Shown in pieces: positions 9,483-18,981 of a DNA stretch of 64,000 nucleotides. Location: NCBI GenBank assembly GCA_016720585.1, contig JADKKH010000005.1, positions 124,001 to 188,000 of the forward strand, read 5' to 3'. Within the stretch, counting starts at the first letter, position 1; the number at the start of each line of letters is the position of its first letter. Source of the DNA: Chitinophagaceae bacterium. Its GTDB lineage: Bacteria; Bacteroidota; Bacteroidia; Chitinophagales; Chitinophagaceae. Below the pieces are notes generated by a model. That model was not told the origin of the DNA. It was given only the letters and a program-made list of their open reading frames with translations, and searched no databases. The translations under genes and the position numbers were made by a program.

Positions 9483-10265
9483 TTATTTTTTTATCTTCTC
9501 TTCTAATAGCTCCTCATAAACCGGGCTTTCAGTTTTAGCAATCCGGTCCCACCAGGTAAAGTATAACCCAAAATTGTATTTGTATTGTTTATGATGCAAA
9601 GCATGATGGGTAGCTCCAATTATGGATTTACCCGGAAAATTCCTGGAAAACCATTTGGGGTATATTTCAATATCCAGATGGTTGATTACACTGCTTACCG
9701 ACATAATGATCAGCAGAATCACCAGTACATATAAATTCACAGGCAGGAAAAGCAGTATAAGCGGTAAAAAAATGGCCTGTATCAATCCTTCCAGCGGATG
9801 AAAAGAAAAAGCCGTCCAGGGAGAAGCAATATGGCTGTCGTGATGCCACTTGTGAACAATTCTGAAAACTTTGGGAATATGCATCCACCGGTGCAGCCAG
9901 TAGTAATACGTTTCCTGCAAAGCGAGTGCGAGAATCAGACTTACCGGAAGCCACCATAACGGGTATGCATGAATATCCTCATAGAGTTTGGTGTACCCTT
10001 TTTGCCACAATAACAATAAAACGGCCCCTGAAATACCAAATAAAACAGCCGTGATATTACTCCGGACGATTTCTTTTTTAAACTGGCCGGCCGGGTAATC
10101 TTTCTGGCTGATCTTTCTGTCTTTCCATTGGTCCTTGTACCAAACATAAAATAAACTGTAAAACAGTCCTGACAATAGAAAATAGCGACCCACAACCACA
10201 ACATAAATTACTGCTGTAGCAACCAAAAACCATAATGGGTCAGAAACATCAGGAAGCTTTTCCAC
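9483..10265 (-). CDS. Sterol desaturase / fatty acid hydroxylase family membrane protein
   Basis: A 260-residue integral membrane di-iron enzyme of the fatty-acid-hydroxylase superfamily. There are four or more hydrophobic spans and the histidine boxes HRWMH, HKWHHDSH and HALHHKQ in the C-terminal half, which ligate the two irons. Members hydroxylate or desaturate sterols, carotenoids, fatty acids or sphingoid bases; the substrate here is not determinable. The start is GTG 10265. It lies about 2.5 kb from the isoprenoid-synthase-like gene, though on the opposite strand, so a shared lipid pathway is only a suggestion. Confidence 0.87.
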   Translation of the reverse strand: MEKLPDVSDPLWFLVATAVIYVVVVGRYFLLSGLFYSLFYVWYKDQWKDRKISQKDYPAGQFKKEIVRSNITAVLFGISGAVLLLLWQKGYTKLYEDIHAYPLWWLPVSLILALALQETYYYWLHRWMHIPKVFRIVHKWHHDSHIASPWTAFSFHPLEGLIQAIFLPLILLFLPVNLYVLVILLIIMSVSSVINHLDIEIYPKWFSRNFPGKSIIGATHHALHHKQYKYNFGLYFTWWDRIAKTESPVYEELLEEKIKK

Positions 10266-10318
10266 TATGTACTATTTTATTATTTTATTAGGAATGATAA
10301 AGCTAAGGAATGTTGGGA

Positions 10319-10352
10319 CAAAAAATAAAGGCTACCTCAAGTAGCCTTTATT
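10319..10352 (-). terminator. Rho-independent terminator after the EF-G paralogue
   Basis: A perfect 12-bp stem (AATAAAGGCTAC with GTAGCCTTTATT) around a 5-base loop, followed on the minus strand by a T-run (TTTTTTG). It lies 26 bases past the stop of the EF-G-like gene and separates it from the downstream membrane-hydroxylase gene. Confidence 0.85.
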
Positions 10353-10377
10353 AATGGTGCAGTTGGTTTTGATGCTA

Positions 10378-12513
10378 TTAAGCAAATTCTTCCTTTGATG
10401 TCTTACTATAATCGTCAATCAGCTTCCGCTGCAATTCGAACGGAACAGCTTCGTATGACTGGAAATGCATTTTAAATTTTGCCCTGCCCTGGGTTATGGA
10501 ACGAAGGGAGGAGGAATAACCATCCATTTCTGCGAGGGGTACTTTGGCAATTATTTTTTGAAAATGACCTTCGCTGTCAATGCCCTCAACAATGGCACGA
10601 CGGCTTTGCAGATCGCCCATGACAGCGCCGGTCAGATCATCCGGGCAAAGTACTTCTACATGATAGATAGGCTCCAGTATCTGCGGGTCGGCCTGCTGAA
10701 AAGCCTGGCGAAATGCCTGCAAACCGGCAATCTTAAAAGATATATCGTTGCTGTCAACCGGATGCATTTTCCCGTCATACACACATACCCGGATGTCCCT
10801 GGCATATGAGCCGGTCAGTGGCCCATTGTGCATTTTTTCCATGACACCTTTTAGAACGGATGGAAGAAACCGGGCTTCGATGGCACCACCAACAATACAA
10901 TTATAGAAAACCAATTTCCCGCCCCAATCAAGTTCATGTGTGTCACGACCTCTTACATTCAGATCAACTGGCTCGGGCATACCCTCATACCAGGGCTCTA
11001 TTCGCAAATACACTTCTCCAAACTGTCCGTTACCACCACTTTGTTTTTTATGTTTGTAACTCGCATCAGCCATTTTACGGATGGTTTCCCGGTATGCAAT
11101 TTTTGGTTTTACAAATTTGACTTCTAATTTATGCTGATGCTCGATCTTCCATTTGGCAACGGCCAGGTGCATATCTCCCTGGCAATGGATAAGAGTTTGT
11201 TTTAATTCAGAAGAAACTTCCACCAGTAAGGTTGGATCTTCTTCCCGCAACTGGTGAAGCGCCTGGGATAGTTTTTCTTCCTCGCCTTTTTTAAGAGTTT
11301 CAATCGCCACGGTCATGTTATACGAAGGAAATTCTATCGGTGGCAATTCATGATTTTTGCCTTTCGCGTGCAGCGTATTATTTACATGTGTATTTTTCAG
11401 TTTTAAAGTGGCTCCGATATCGCCTGCAACCAGTTCATGTGTGGTGGATCGTTTATTGCCTTCCACTAAAAACAACTGGTTTATTTTTTCAGTAACACCG
11501 GTACTTTCGTTCTCAAGTTCCATTCCGACTTTTATGGTGCCTGAATAGACTTTAAAAAAAGACATTTCGCCAACATGCGGTTCCGAAATTGTTTTGTATA
11601 TGAAAATGCAGGCGGGACCATTGGCATCACAAGTTATTTTTTCACCACTAATCGTAATTTGAGGGGGCATTTCATTTGCACTGGGACATACATTATCAAT
11701 ATAGCCCATCAACCTGCCGCTGCCCATGTTTCTTTCGGCAGACAAACAAAAAAGCGGGAACAGGTCATGATTGATCATGGCCTTCTTCATGCCCATCTTC
11801 ATTTCATCTTCCATCAACTCCCCTTTATCAAAATAGGATTCCATAAGGCTTTCATCATTACTCGCGATGGCTTCAATCAGTTCTTTATGTAAACCTTCAG
11901 CTTTTGCTTTTTCATCTTCCGGAATCGGTAATTTTTCAGGCTTACCACCGCCGCTGCTGAATTTGTACATGATCATCCGAAGCACATCGATAATTTCATG
12001 AAAACCGGCACCCGACTGATGCGGGTACTGCACGACTACTACATTGTTCCCAAAATGCGATTTGGCTTCCCGCACCGTTTTATCAAAATCTGCATTATCA
12101 TCATCCAGTTTATTTACGGCAAAAATCATCGGGGTTTTAAATTTTTCGGTATAGTCCCAGATGATGTCAGTACCTACTTCCACCCCCATCACGGCATTTA
12201 AAAGCATAACACCCGTGTCTGCCACTTTTAACGCTGATATCACTTCCCCGACAAAATCATCATACCCCGGTGTATCCAGGATATTGATCTTGTAACCCCT
12301 CCATTTTGTATGCAGCAGCTTGCTGAAAATAGAATTACCACGTTCCTGTTCGAGTTCGTGGTAATCTCCTGTTGTGTTTCGTTCCGCGATAGTTCCCCTG
12401 CGGTTAATGAGGCCGGCTTCATATATCATACTTTCCGCTAATGTGGTCTTACCAGAGCCGGCATGACCCAGCAAGACAATATTTTTTACATGTGAGGTAT
12501 CAAATTCAGGCAT
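10378..12513 (-). CDS. Elongation factor G paralogue lacking the catalytic histidine
   Basis: A 711-residue translational GTPase with full EF-G architecture: G domain (P-loop GHAGSGKT at 16-23, NKLD at 134-137), domain II, and domains III-V. Departures from canonical EF-G: switch II is DTPGYDDF, with Tyr84 where EF-G has the catalytic His (DTPGH), and switch I reads ERGNSI instead of ERGITI. This fits an EF-G2-type paralogue; in Bacteroides an EF-G2 that works without GTP hydrolysis has been described, from memory, and orthology is inferred. It stands alone, not with rpsL/rpsG/tuf as fusA usually does. Likely role: translocation under starvation or stress. Confidence 0.85.
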   Translation of the reverse strand: MPEFDTSHVKNIVLLGHAGSGKTTLAESMIYEAGLINRRGTIAERNTTGDYHELEQERGNSIFSKLLHTKWRGYKINILDTPGYDDFVGEVISALKVADTGVMLLNAVMGVEVGTDIIWDYTEKFKTPMIFAVNKLDDDNADFDKTVREAKSHFGNNVVVVQYPHQSGAGFHEIIDVLRMIMYKFSSGGGKPEKLPIPEDEKAKAEGLHKELIEAIASNDESLMESYFDKGELMEDEMKMGMKKAMINHDLFPLFCLSAERNMGSGRLMGYIDNVCPSANEMPPQITISGEKITCDANGPACIFIYKTISEPHVGEMSFFKVYSGTIKVGMELENESTGVTEKINQLFLVEGNKRSTTHELVAGDIGATLKLKNTHVNNTLHAKGKNHELPPIEFPSYNMTVAIETLKKGEEEKLSQALHQLREEDPTLLVEVSSELKQTLIHCQGDMHLAVAKWKIEHQHKLEVKFVKPKIAYRETIRKMADASYKHKKQSGGNGQFGEVYLRIEPWYEGMPEPVDLNVRGRDTHELDWGGKLVFYNCIVGGAIEARFLPSVLKGVMEKMHNGPLTGSYARDIRVCVYDGKMHPVDSNDISFKIAGLQAFRQAFQQADPQILEPIYHVEVLCPDDLTGAVMGDLQSRRAIVEGIDSEGHFQKIIAKVPLAEMDGYSSSLRSITQGRAKFKMHFQSYEAVPFELQRKLIDDYSKTSKEEFA

Positions 12514-12675
12514 ACAATCTGTTTTTGAGATGACAAAAAATTTAGTCCTTCAATCGTAAAGATGAGGACAGGTCAATGGTGTTTTGTAAGCACAGATTGT
12601 TTAAGCCAGGAAAATAATCAGGATAATAGGTAGGTTACTTAAGCCTGCGATTCTTTATACAACCTGTCATTCCAT

Positions 12676-13053
12676 CTACGTATTTTTTAAAAATTCCTTG
12701 AACTCATTTCGCAATCCTGTCAATGTTTGTTCCAATGACTGGTACTCTTCCTGCAAACTTTCGTGAAGGCTGAGGCTGTCCTCGTTGGCCGTTCCGTTAA
12801 AAGCGGCCAATTCAAAGTTCATTTTACGGTCATGCGCTTTGATGGATTGCTTCAGATCGTGGATGTTGATGAGTTGAATGTGAAACTGGTTGTGGAGATG
12901 TTCTACTTCCTGGAGTTGCTCTTTGGAGAGTTGCTGGCTGGCTACTTGTCTGAGCCTTGTTTCGTCCTGTGTGAATTCTTCACGAAAATTACGAAGTTGT
13001 TCTCTCCAGCTGTTACACTCCCTGCTAAGCTGTGAGATGTCTACCTGAACCAT
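12676..13053 (-). CDS. Small coiled-coil protein of unknown function
   Basis: A 125-residue cytoplasmic protein, nearly all helical, with heptad-like spacing (ECNSWREQLRNFREEFTQDE and SLQEEYQSLEQTLTGLRNEF). It has no signal peptide or membrane span. It lies between the EF-G paralogue and divergent dnaG, 230 bases from the dnaG start. The high Glu/Gln/Leu content supports a real coding sequence; no domain is recognised. Confidence 0.7.
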   Translation of the reverse strand: MVQVDISQLSRECNSWREQLRNFREEFTQDETRLRQVASQQLSKEQLQEVEHLHNQFHIQLINIHDLKQSIKAHDRKMNFELAAFNGTANEDSLSLHESLQEEYQSLEQTLTGLRNEFKEFLKNT

Positions 13054-13283
13054 GGGATTTAAAATTTAGAGGTTAAGAAATTAAAAGAACCTTTCAATTT
13101 TCCCTGGGGTAACGGATAATAAATAGGGTGTTTTAGAGGCACAAGTAAGGTAAAAATGTTTTCCAGAAAAACAAACATTTTGACCATGTATTTATAAAAA
13201 GAAATTAACAGCCTGGCAATTTTTTGGCAGCCCTGTTTTTCGGCCCGATTAAGCCCTAAATTCAATAACTTTCCTCCCCGGTA

Positions 13284-15317
13284 ATGATCGCACAAAATAC
13301 CATACAACAGATACTGGGCCGCCTGGACATCATTGATGTTATCGGGGGCTTTGTCAAGCTTAAAAAACGGGGGGCCAATTATCTTGGTCTCTGCCCTTTT
13401 CATAACGAAAAAACCCCTTCTTTTACCGTTTCTCCCAGTAAGGAATTATACAAATGTTTTGGTTGTGGCCGTAGTGGCAATACAATCAGTTTCCTAATGG
13501 AGCATGAAAAATACAGCTATGTGGATGCCTTGAAATGGCTGGCAACCAAATACGGAATTGAAATCGAAGAAACTTTTCAGAGTGATGAACAGCGGCAGCA
13601 GATGCTGGTTGCCGACAGCCTGTATATTGTCAATAGCTTTGCCCAGCAGTTTTTTTCAAAAATGCTTTTAGAGACAGAAGAAGGACGGGATATTGGCCTA
13701 AGTTATCTTAAAGAAAGGGGGTTCCGGGAAGATATTATCATAAAATTTCAACTGGGTTATGCGCCTGAACAAAAAGATGCCTTTACCAAAGAAGCCATTG
13801 CCCGGCAATTTAATGCTGAAATACTCATAAAAGCTGGTTTGAGTGCCAACCGAAACGACCAGTTAGTTGATAATTACCGGGGCCGTATCATTTTTCCAAT
13901 ACATAATCACAGTGGTAAAGTACTGGGTTTTGGCGCCCGGATATTAAAAAGTAATGACAAAGCCCCCAAGTATATCAATACACCCGAAAATGAGGTTTAT
14001 CTAAAAAGTAAAATACTATACGGCTCTTATTTCGCGCGTCAGTCTATTGATAAAGCCGATGAATGTTTATTGGTAGAAGGTTATACCGATGTGGTTTCCC
14101 TCCACCAGGCAGGTATAGAAAATGTGGTCGCATCCGGCGGAACCTCACTAACGCCTGATCAACTAAGACTGATACGAAAATACACGAATAACCTAACCAT
14201 TATTTATGACGGTGATGCAGCCGGGGTTAAAGCCGCCCTGCGGGGATTGGACCTGGCACTTGAAGAAGGGTTGAATGTAAAACTGGTCCTCATCCCCGAT
14301 AAGGAAGATCCGGACAGTTATGTAAACAAAGTCGGGGCCTCTGCATTCAGTGCTTTTATAGAAAAGAATAAAAAAGATTTTATTCTTTTCCAGCTGGAAG
14401 TGGCCCTGAAAGATGCCGGCGCTGATTCAGTAAAAAAATCTGCGGTTGTGAACAGCATGGCAGAAACCATTTCGAAGATCAATAAGGTTGAAGACTTTAC
14501 AAAACAACAGGATTATATAAAACAATGCGCCGAGATTCTCAAGATTGAAGAGGGCGGTTTGCATGCCCTGGTTAATAAATTTATACGGGACAGAATTACT
14601 ACCCAGGAAAGAAAATTTCCTTTTGAAGAAGCCCGGAAGATTGAGGAAAATGCCAAAACGGCCGAACAAACAAATTTTGATGACGCAACATTCAATCTGT
14701 TGTTTAAAGATGAGTTGCAGGAAAGAGAAGTTGCCCGGATATTATTGGAGTATGGGATCAGAAAATGGGATGATACCCGACTGATTGCGGAATATATTTT
14801 TGAACAAATGGTTGACGAAAGTCTACTGGATAATGCGGATGTAATCCGTCTGATGGCAGTATTTAAAGAACTATTGCAAAAGAGCCCTGGTACAGTTAAC
14901 CGGAATTATTTTATTTATCACCCCGATCCAAAACTCAGTGCCTTTGCCGTCTCATTGCTCAACTTCCCCTATGAAGAAAGCGACCATTGGCGGAAAGAAT
15001 TCCATCAATCCGACGGATATCAAAAAAACCTATTTGAACAGAGTTATGAAGATTTTATCAAAACCATTGGCCGTGACAACGAAGAACAGCTGCTGGGATA
15101 CCTGAAAATGGAGGAAGACACAACGAATGAAGAAGTGGATTCTGTTGTCAATTACCTGAAACTAAGAAAGATAAAAAGGATGTTGCTGGAGAACCAATTG
15201 GATATGGAGAAGCCACACACTCCGGAAGAATACAACATGCTTCATCAAACACATCACCATCTTAAACAAATGGAGATTGATCTGTCAAAAAAAATGGGTG
15301 CGGTCATTCTCAGGTAG
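13284..15317 (+). CDS. dnaG: DNA primase
   Basis: Primase that makes RNA primers at the replication fork, 677 residues. The CHC2 zinc site is Cys37-His40-Cys58-Cys61 (CPFH ... CFGC). The catalytic core includes the DnaG stretch IIFPIHNHSGKVLGFGAR. The TOPRIM domain shows LLVEGYTDVVSLHQAG and the acidic motif YDGDAAG. The C-terminal third is helical and poorly conserved, as expected for the DnaB-interaction domain. Its last 8 bases overlap the convergent CYTH gene. Immediately upstream, TAACTTTC (13266-13273) is a one-mismatch -7 element. Confidence 0.97.
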   Translation: MIAQNTIQQILGRLDIIDVIGGFVKLKKRGANYLGLCPFHNEKTPSFTVSPSKELYKCFGCGRSGNTISFLMEHEKYSYVDALKWLATKYGIEIEETFQSDEQRQQMLVADSLYIVNSFAQQFFSKMLLETEEGRDIGLSYLKERGFREDIIIKFQLGYAPEQKDAFTKEAIARQFNAEILIKAGLSANRNDQLVDNYRGRIIFPIHNHSGKVLGFGARILKSNDKAPKYINTPENEVYLKSKILYGSYFARQSIDKADECLLVEGYTDVVSLHQAGIENVVASGGTSLTPDQLRLIRKYTNNLTIIYDGDAAGVKAALRGLDLALEEGLNVKLVLIPDKEDPDSYVNKVGASAFSAFIEKNKKDFILFQLEVALKDAGADSVKKSAVVNSMAETISKINKVEDFTKQQDYIKQCAEILKIEEGGLHALVNKFIRDRITTQERKFPFEEARKIEENAKTAEQTNFDDATFNLLFKDELQEREVARILLEYGIRKWDDTRLIAEYIFEQMVDESLLDNADVIRLMAVFKELLQKSPGTVNRNYFIYHPDPKLSAFAVSLLNFPYEESDHWRKEFHQSDGYQKNLFEQSYEDFIKTIGRDNEEQLLGYLKMEEDTTNEEVDSVVNYLKLRKIKRMLLENQLDMEKPHTPEEYNMLHQTHHHLKQMEIDLSKKMGAVILR

Positions 15318-15831
15318 TTTGCTCCAACAGCATATCACTATAAGAAACTTCCACCAGATCATCGGGCTGTATGCCAAACTCTTTCAGGTAAAAATCACAT
15401 TGTTCTTTCAATTGCTCCTGAGAATAAGACACCCGAATATTTCCCGCTTCTATTTCCACAAATGAACCAAGACCGGGTACATCATCAATATGAAATTTGA
15501 CATTAGCGATATGATAAATTTCCCTCTTTTTTCTGACCACTACTTTTATTCCAATTGATTTTGTCAGCGCTTCCTTTAATCCTTTGGCATCTTCAATAGC
15601 AATCAGGTTAAAATGGGAGTTCTTCGGACCAGCCTGGTTGGTTCTTTCGTAATAAATAAGATTGTTTTCTATTATGCCCTCCCGGAGTTTCAACCGGCCC
15701 TGCGGCACATTGAAATAAGTATCCGTTTGTTCATCCTGTCCTGTAAATGTGGCACCTTTCGACTTTAAAAAAGCACGGACCAAAGAGGCATCGGGGCACT
15801 TCGCCTTAATTTCTACATTCAAAAAAGTCAT
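15310..15831 (-). CDS. CYTH-domain (class IV adenylate cyclase-like) protein
   Basis: A 173-residue CYTH-superfamily tunnel protein. It opens with the family hallmark VEIKAKCP (ExExK-like) and continues TDTYFNVPQGRLKLRE, YYERTNQAGPK, VVVRKKREIY, then VKFHIDDVPGLGSFVEIEAG, where the alternating Arg/Lys and Glu residues bind triphosphate and metal. Members act as class IV adenylate cyclase, thiamine triphosphatase or inorganic triphosphatase; the activity here cannot be assigned. A terminator-like hairpin with its T-run sits directly against the start codon. Confidence 0.85.
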   Translation of the reverse strand: MTFLNVEIKAKCPDASLVRAFLKSKGATFTGQDEQTDTYFNVPQGRLKLREGIIENNLIYYERTNQAGPKNSHFNLIAIEDAKGLKEALTKSIGIKVVVRKKREIYHIANVKFHIDDVPGLGSFVEIEAGNIRVSYSQEQLKEQCDFYLKEFGIQPDDLVEVSYSDMLLEQTT

Positions 15832-15860
15832 AAAAAAAGTTTGTTGCTTTCACAACAAAC
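15832..15860 (-). terminator. Terminator-like hairpin directly against the CYTH start codon
   Basis: An 8-bp stem (GTTTGTTG with CAACAAAC, loop CTTTCA), then seven T on the minus strand ending at the CYTH ATG. It can serve as the terminator of the upstream gene at 15889-16338. Because no space remains between the T-run and the ATG, it must either lie in the CYTH leader or CYTH must start transcription inside it. Confidence 0.65.
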
Positions 15861-15888
15861 CTAAAATATTTTAATAATAACTGGTCTC

Positions 15889-16338
15889 TTATTCTGCCAT
15901 GGCCGTGGCTTCTCTTTTGCGGCTAAGGGCCACTTCGCCACATCGTGTATTTTCGTCACCTTTTACAAAACGCATGGCACTCCATACATGGTCAAGTTCC
16001 ACCCTTTCAATACTTTCGTAACCATCATTGGTAAGCCGGTTCCAGCTGCGGTCACGGTTTAAATCCGTAACGATTTTAGAGGTTATTTTGGGGTAAGCTA
16101 CCCAGAATTTAGAACCGTCTTTAAGAGAGGGCATCACATCTTTCAGAATGCCATTCAACTGATTTTCGCTAACGGCAAATACCAATGCAAAGTCAATTTT
16201 CCGTGTTTTTAACAGCGGCGTCATGTTTTTGCAGAAAGATAATTTGCTGAATTGTTTCTCGATGGAAGAGGGCAAACCCTGAATTAAAAGATTCTTTTCG
16301 TCTGCCAGTTGTAACTTTTCAAAAACAGTTTGTGACAT
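15889..16338 (-). CDS. DUF3052-like small protein
   Basis: A 149-residue cytoplasmic protein. The pattern DFALVFAVSENQLNGILKDV, then KFWVAYPKITSKIVTDLNRD and a C-terminal VELDHVWSAMRFVK, resembles the DUF3052 family, which ends in a similar ID-x-x-WSG-x-x-F element; its biochemical role is not known. I chose the internal ATG 16338 because upstream codons in the same frame (to 16572) overlap the M48 protease gene and read as non-protein. The tail RKREATAMAE is unstructured. Confidence 0.75.
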   Translation of the reverse strand: MSQTVFEKLQLADEKNLLIQGLPSSIEKQFSKLSFCKNMTPLLKTRKIDFALVFAVSENQLNGILKDVMPSLKDGSKFWVAYPKITSKIVTDLNRDRSWNRLTNDGYESIERVELDHVWSAMRFVKGDENTRCGEVALSRKREATAMAE

Positions 16339-16507
16339 ACTTTTAAGATGTTTTAAAGGTTTCTGACAAATAGCCGGGTTCGTACAATGAAAAAACAGGG
16401 TTCTCAGGGAGGGATTGCAAAGGTAATGGAAAATACCGGTTAATGAAAGGATTAAGGATATTAATATCCCTTTCAGCACCTCTTTGTAAGGGATAAAGCC
16501 TGAAAAT

Positions 16508-17323
16508 CTAATTATTTCCCAGGGGCTTATAGTATTGCATGGCTTCTGGCATAAATTTCTGTAATTGGTCAATTCGACGGCCTTCAGTGGGGTGCGTACT
16601 TAAAAATTCAGGTGGTTTCTGGCCATTTGCAGCCTTTTCCATTCTTTCCCAAAGACCAATGGCTTCCTGGGGATTATAGCCTGCCATAGCCGTCCAGATC
16701 AACCCATAATGGTCTGCTTCGAGTTCGTGTTTTCGGGAAAAAGGCAGCATGACACCCACCGTAGAACCCACTCCATAGGCAGTCATAAAAAGATTCTGGG
16801 TTTCGGCCGGTTTATTGGCAACAGCAACCGATAAGGCCACCCCGCCCAATTGCTGCAAAATACCCTGGCTCATGCGCTGGTTTCCGTGTTGCAATAAGGC
16901 ATGAGATACTTCGTGCCCCATTACAGCTGCCAGGGCAGCTTCATTCTGACTAATGGGGAGTATACCCGTATACACAACTATTTTACCCCCGGGCATACAC
17001 CAGGCATTTACGGCTTTATCATCTACCAGATTATATTCCCAATTAAATCCTTCAAGTTTATCTGTCATTCCTTTTTCAGCATAATAACTGTTAACTGCTT
17101 TTGTGATGCGTTGACCTACCCGTATCACCATTTCAGCATCCCTATTATAAGTGGATCCTACTACTTTATTTGTAGAAAGGAATTTCTGATATTCTCCGGT
17201 TGCCATTTTCTGAAGTTCGGACTCGGGGAGCAAGGTCAATTGTTGTTTACCTGTCAGAACATTTTGTGAACAGGCCATCAATAAAAATGATAAAACAAAA
17301 ACGGAGGTTATTCTTTTTAGCAT
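16508..17323 (-). CDS. M48-family metalloprotease lipoprotein
   Basis: A 271-residue zinc protease of the M48/LoiP-BepA type. The lipobox LLMAC puts the lipid-modified Cys at residue 18, so it is anchored to a membrane facing the periplasm. The zinc site is H137-E-V-S-H141 (MGHEVSHALLQHG) with the downstream ligand Glu in RKHELEADHYG. The substrate-strand element PGGKIVVYTGIL and the tail STHPTEGRRIDQLQ are typical. It probably takes part in outer-membrane protein quality control. Confidence 0.92.
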   Translation of the reverse strand: MLKRITSVFVLSFLLMACSQNVLTGKQQLTLLPESELQKMATGEYQKFLSTNKVVGSTYNRDAEMVIRVGQRITKAVNSYYAEKGMTDKLEGFNWEYNLVDDKAVNAWCMPGGKIVVYTGILPISQNEAALAAVMGHEVSHALLQHGNQRMSQGILQQLGGVALSVAVANKPAETQNLFMTAYGVGSTVGVMLPFSRKHELEADHYGLIWTAMAGYNPQEAIGLWERMEKAANGQKPPEFLSTHPTEGRRIDQLQKFMPEAMQYYKPLGNN

Positions 17324-17412
17324 TTTATGGATTTTTTATAAAGACGTTAAATCATAATACCAGGTTGGTAAATGAAAAAAATATTTTAATACGGGAGGGT
17401 ACTCTTTACCCC

Positions 17413-18084
17413 CTATTCCACCGGATGAGCAGATGCATTACGACGCTGCTGACGGCGGCGGTCGCGGTTTTTCAGGATGGGGACTTTGCTTTCGCTGCCA
17501 TTAAATATTCGGCTGATGTTCTTCTGGTGGGTCAATAATACCATCAACGCTACCGCTATTGCAAAAATACGGTAAGCCGGATTGTCGACATTAAAAATAA
17601 CCAGGATGAAAATGGGAAAAGCTATACTCGCAAGAATTGAACTTAAAGAAACAAAGCGGGTAAGATAAAGCACTGCAATAAAAATGCCCACACAACTTAA
17701 AGCCGTCCAGGGAGAAATGCCCAAAACAAGTCCAAATAAAGTTGCCACCCCTTTACCGCCCCGAAAGTCGGCCCATATCGGAAAAATGTGACCCACCACG
17801 GCAGCTAAACCCAAACCCGTCTGAAGATTCTGAAGATTGATCTCACTGTCTGCATAGGCAGGTAATAAAAGTGCAAGTTTTACAGCCACAATTCCTTTTA
17901 TCATGTCTGTAACCATTACGATGGTACCCCATTTGGGGCCCAGAACCCGGTAAGTGTTGGTAGCCCCGGCATTACCGCTACCATAATCCCGTATGTCTAT
18001 GCCAAAAAAGCGCTGGCTAACCCAAACAGAAGTGGGAATGCTGCCAATCAGATATGCAAGAAGAATAAGAAGTAGTTCGTTCAT
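17413..18084 (-). CDS. plsY: Glycerol-3-phosphate acyltransferase PlsY
   Basis: An inner-membrane enzyme moving an acyl group from acyl-phosphate to glycerol-3-phosphate, the first step of phospholipid synthesis. It is 223 residues with about five hydrophobic spans and the PlsY motifs LIGSIPTSVWVSQ, YGSGNAGATNTYRVLG, and GHIFPIWADFRGGKGVAT. ATG 18084 (MNELLLILLAYLIGSIP) matches the usual family start; the 11 extra codons to 18117 are discarded. An unusually basic C-terminal tail (KNRDRRRQQRRNA) follows the last span. Confidence 0.95.
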   Translation of the reverse strand: MNELLLILLAYLIGSIPTSVWVSQRFFGIDIRDYGSGNAGATNTYRVLGPKWGTIVMVTDMIKGIVAVKLALLLPAYADSEINLQNLQTGLGLAAVVGHIFPIWADFRGGKGVATLFGLVLGISPWTALSCVGIFIAVLYLTRFVSLSSILASIAFPIFILVIFNVDNPAYRIFAIAVALMVLLTHQKNISRIFNGSESKVPILKNRDRRRQQRRNASAHPVE

Positions 18085-18162
18085 AGAACCCTTTTGGGGG
18101 AATGTAAAAATAAGCAAAAAATGAAAGTCATGACATAAATTTAATACAGGGGTAATCGTGTA

Positions 18163-18978
18163 TTAAAGATTAAACCTTAGTGCAATCCATGAGTTTTTGG
18201 TGGATTTACCGCTGTAAACAAGAGGATATTTACCCGCTTCGGTAAGCAAATCGGCTTCATCCGCTTCTAATAAGCCGCTAAGTAAAAGAATACCATCCGG
18301 GGCTAACTGATTTACCAATGATGAAAAATTATCCAGTATCACATTCTTGTTAATATTAGCCAGGATTATGTCAAATTTAGTTTCCTCCGGAATGCGCTCT
18401 GTTTTTTTAAATTCAATTTTTGTGCAATTATTTCTTACTGCATTCTCCTTTGAATTAGCTATACTCCAATCATCATTATCAACCGCTATAATTTTTTTGG
18501 CTCCTGATTTTTCTGCCAGGATGGCCAGGATTCCCGTACCGGTACCAAAATCAAAAACCAGTGCTCCTTTAAAATCAATCTTTCGCATTTGCTGTATCAT
18601 CATATACGTGGTGGCATGATGACCCGTACCAAAACTCATTTTCGGTGTAATAACAATTTCGTAATCTACCCCGGTTAGAGGTTCATGAAAATCTGCCCGG
18701 ATGCCCACATAGTCATCTACCAGAACTGGTTGAAAATTTGATTCCCAAACGGCATTCCAGTTGGTTTCTGCAATATCCGATTTGCTATAAGTCAGGTCAT
18801 CTTTTGTTGCCAGTGCAACTATTGCCACCTCATCAAAATCCTGCGCGGGGATGAATGCCTTAAGGCTGTTCTCCAGTTCTTCAAATCCGGTAAAGCCCAT
18901 CTCATTCAATTGGGCAAGCAGCAAATCTGACTGCGCTGCATTTATGTTTTGAAATTCTATCTGGATAAAATTGGGCAT
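18163..18978 (-). CDS. prmA: Ribosomal protein L11 methyltransferase
   Basis: SAM-dependent trimethylation of ribosomal protein L11, 271 residues. An N-terminal substrate-recognition domain (about 1-95) precedes a Rossmann methyltransferase with motif I DFGTGTGILAILAEKSGAKK, motif II IAVDNDDWSI, and DIILANINKNVI in place of the NPPY-type motif, as is normal for PrmA. MSFGTGHHATT is the PrmA signature. The start lies 4 bases past the stop of the small lipoprotein gene upstream, so they are likely co-transcribed. Confidence 0.95.
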   Translation of the reverse strand: MPNFIQIEFQNINAAQSDLLLAQLNEMGFTGFEELENSLKAFIPAQDFDEVAIVALATKDDLTYSKSDIAETNWNAVWESNFQPVLVDDYVGIRADFHEPLTGVDYEIVITPKMSFGTGHHATTYMMIQQMRKIDFKGALVFDFGTGTGILAILAEKSGAKKIIAVDNDDWSIANSKENAVRNNCTKIEFKKTERIPEETKFDIILANINKNVILDNFSSLVNQLAPDGILLLSGLLEADEADLLTEAGKYPLVYSGKSTKNSWIALRFNL

Positions 18979-18981
18979 GTT

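Noticed and set aside
16338..16572. N-terminal extension of the DUF3052-like gene
   Set aside because: It overlaps the M48 gene and lacks protein-like pattern; ATG 16338 is a better start.
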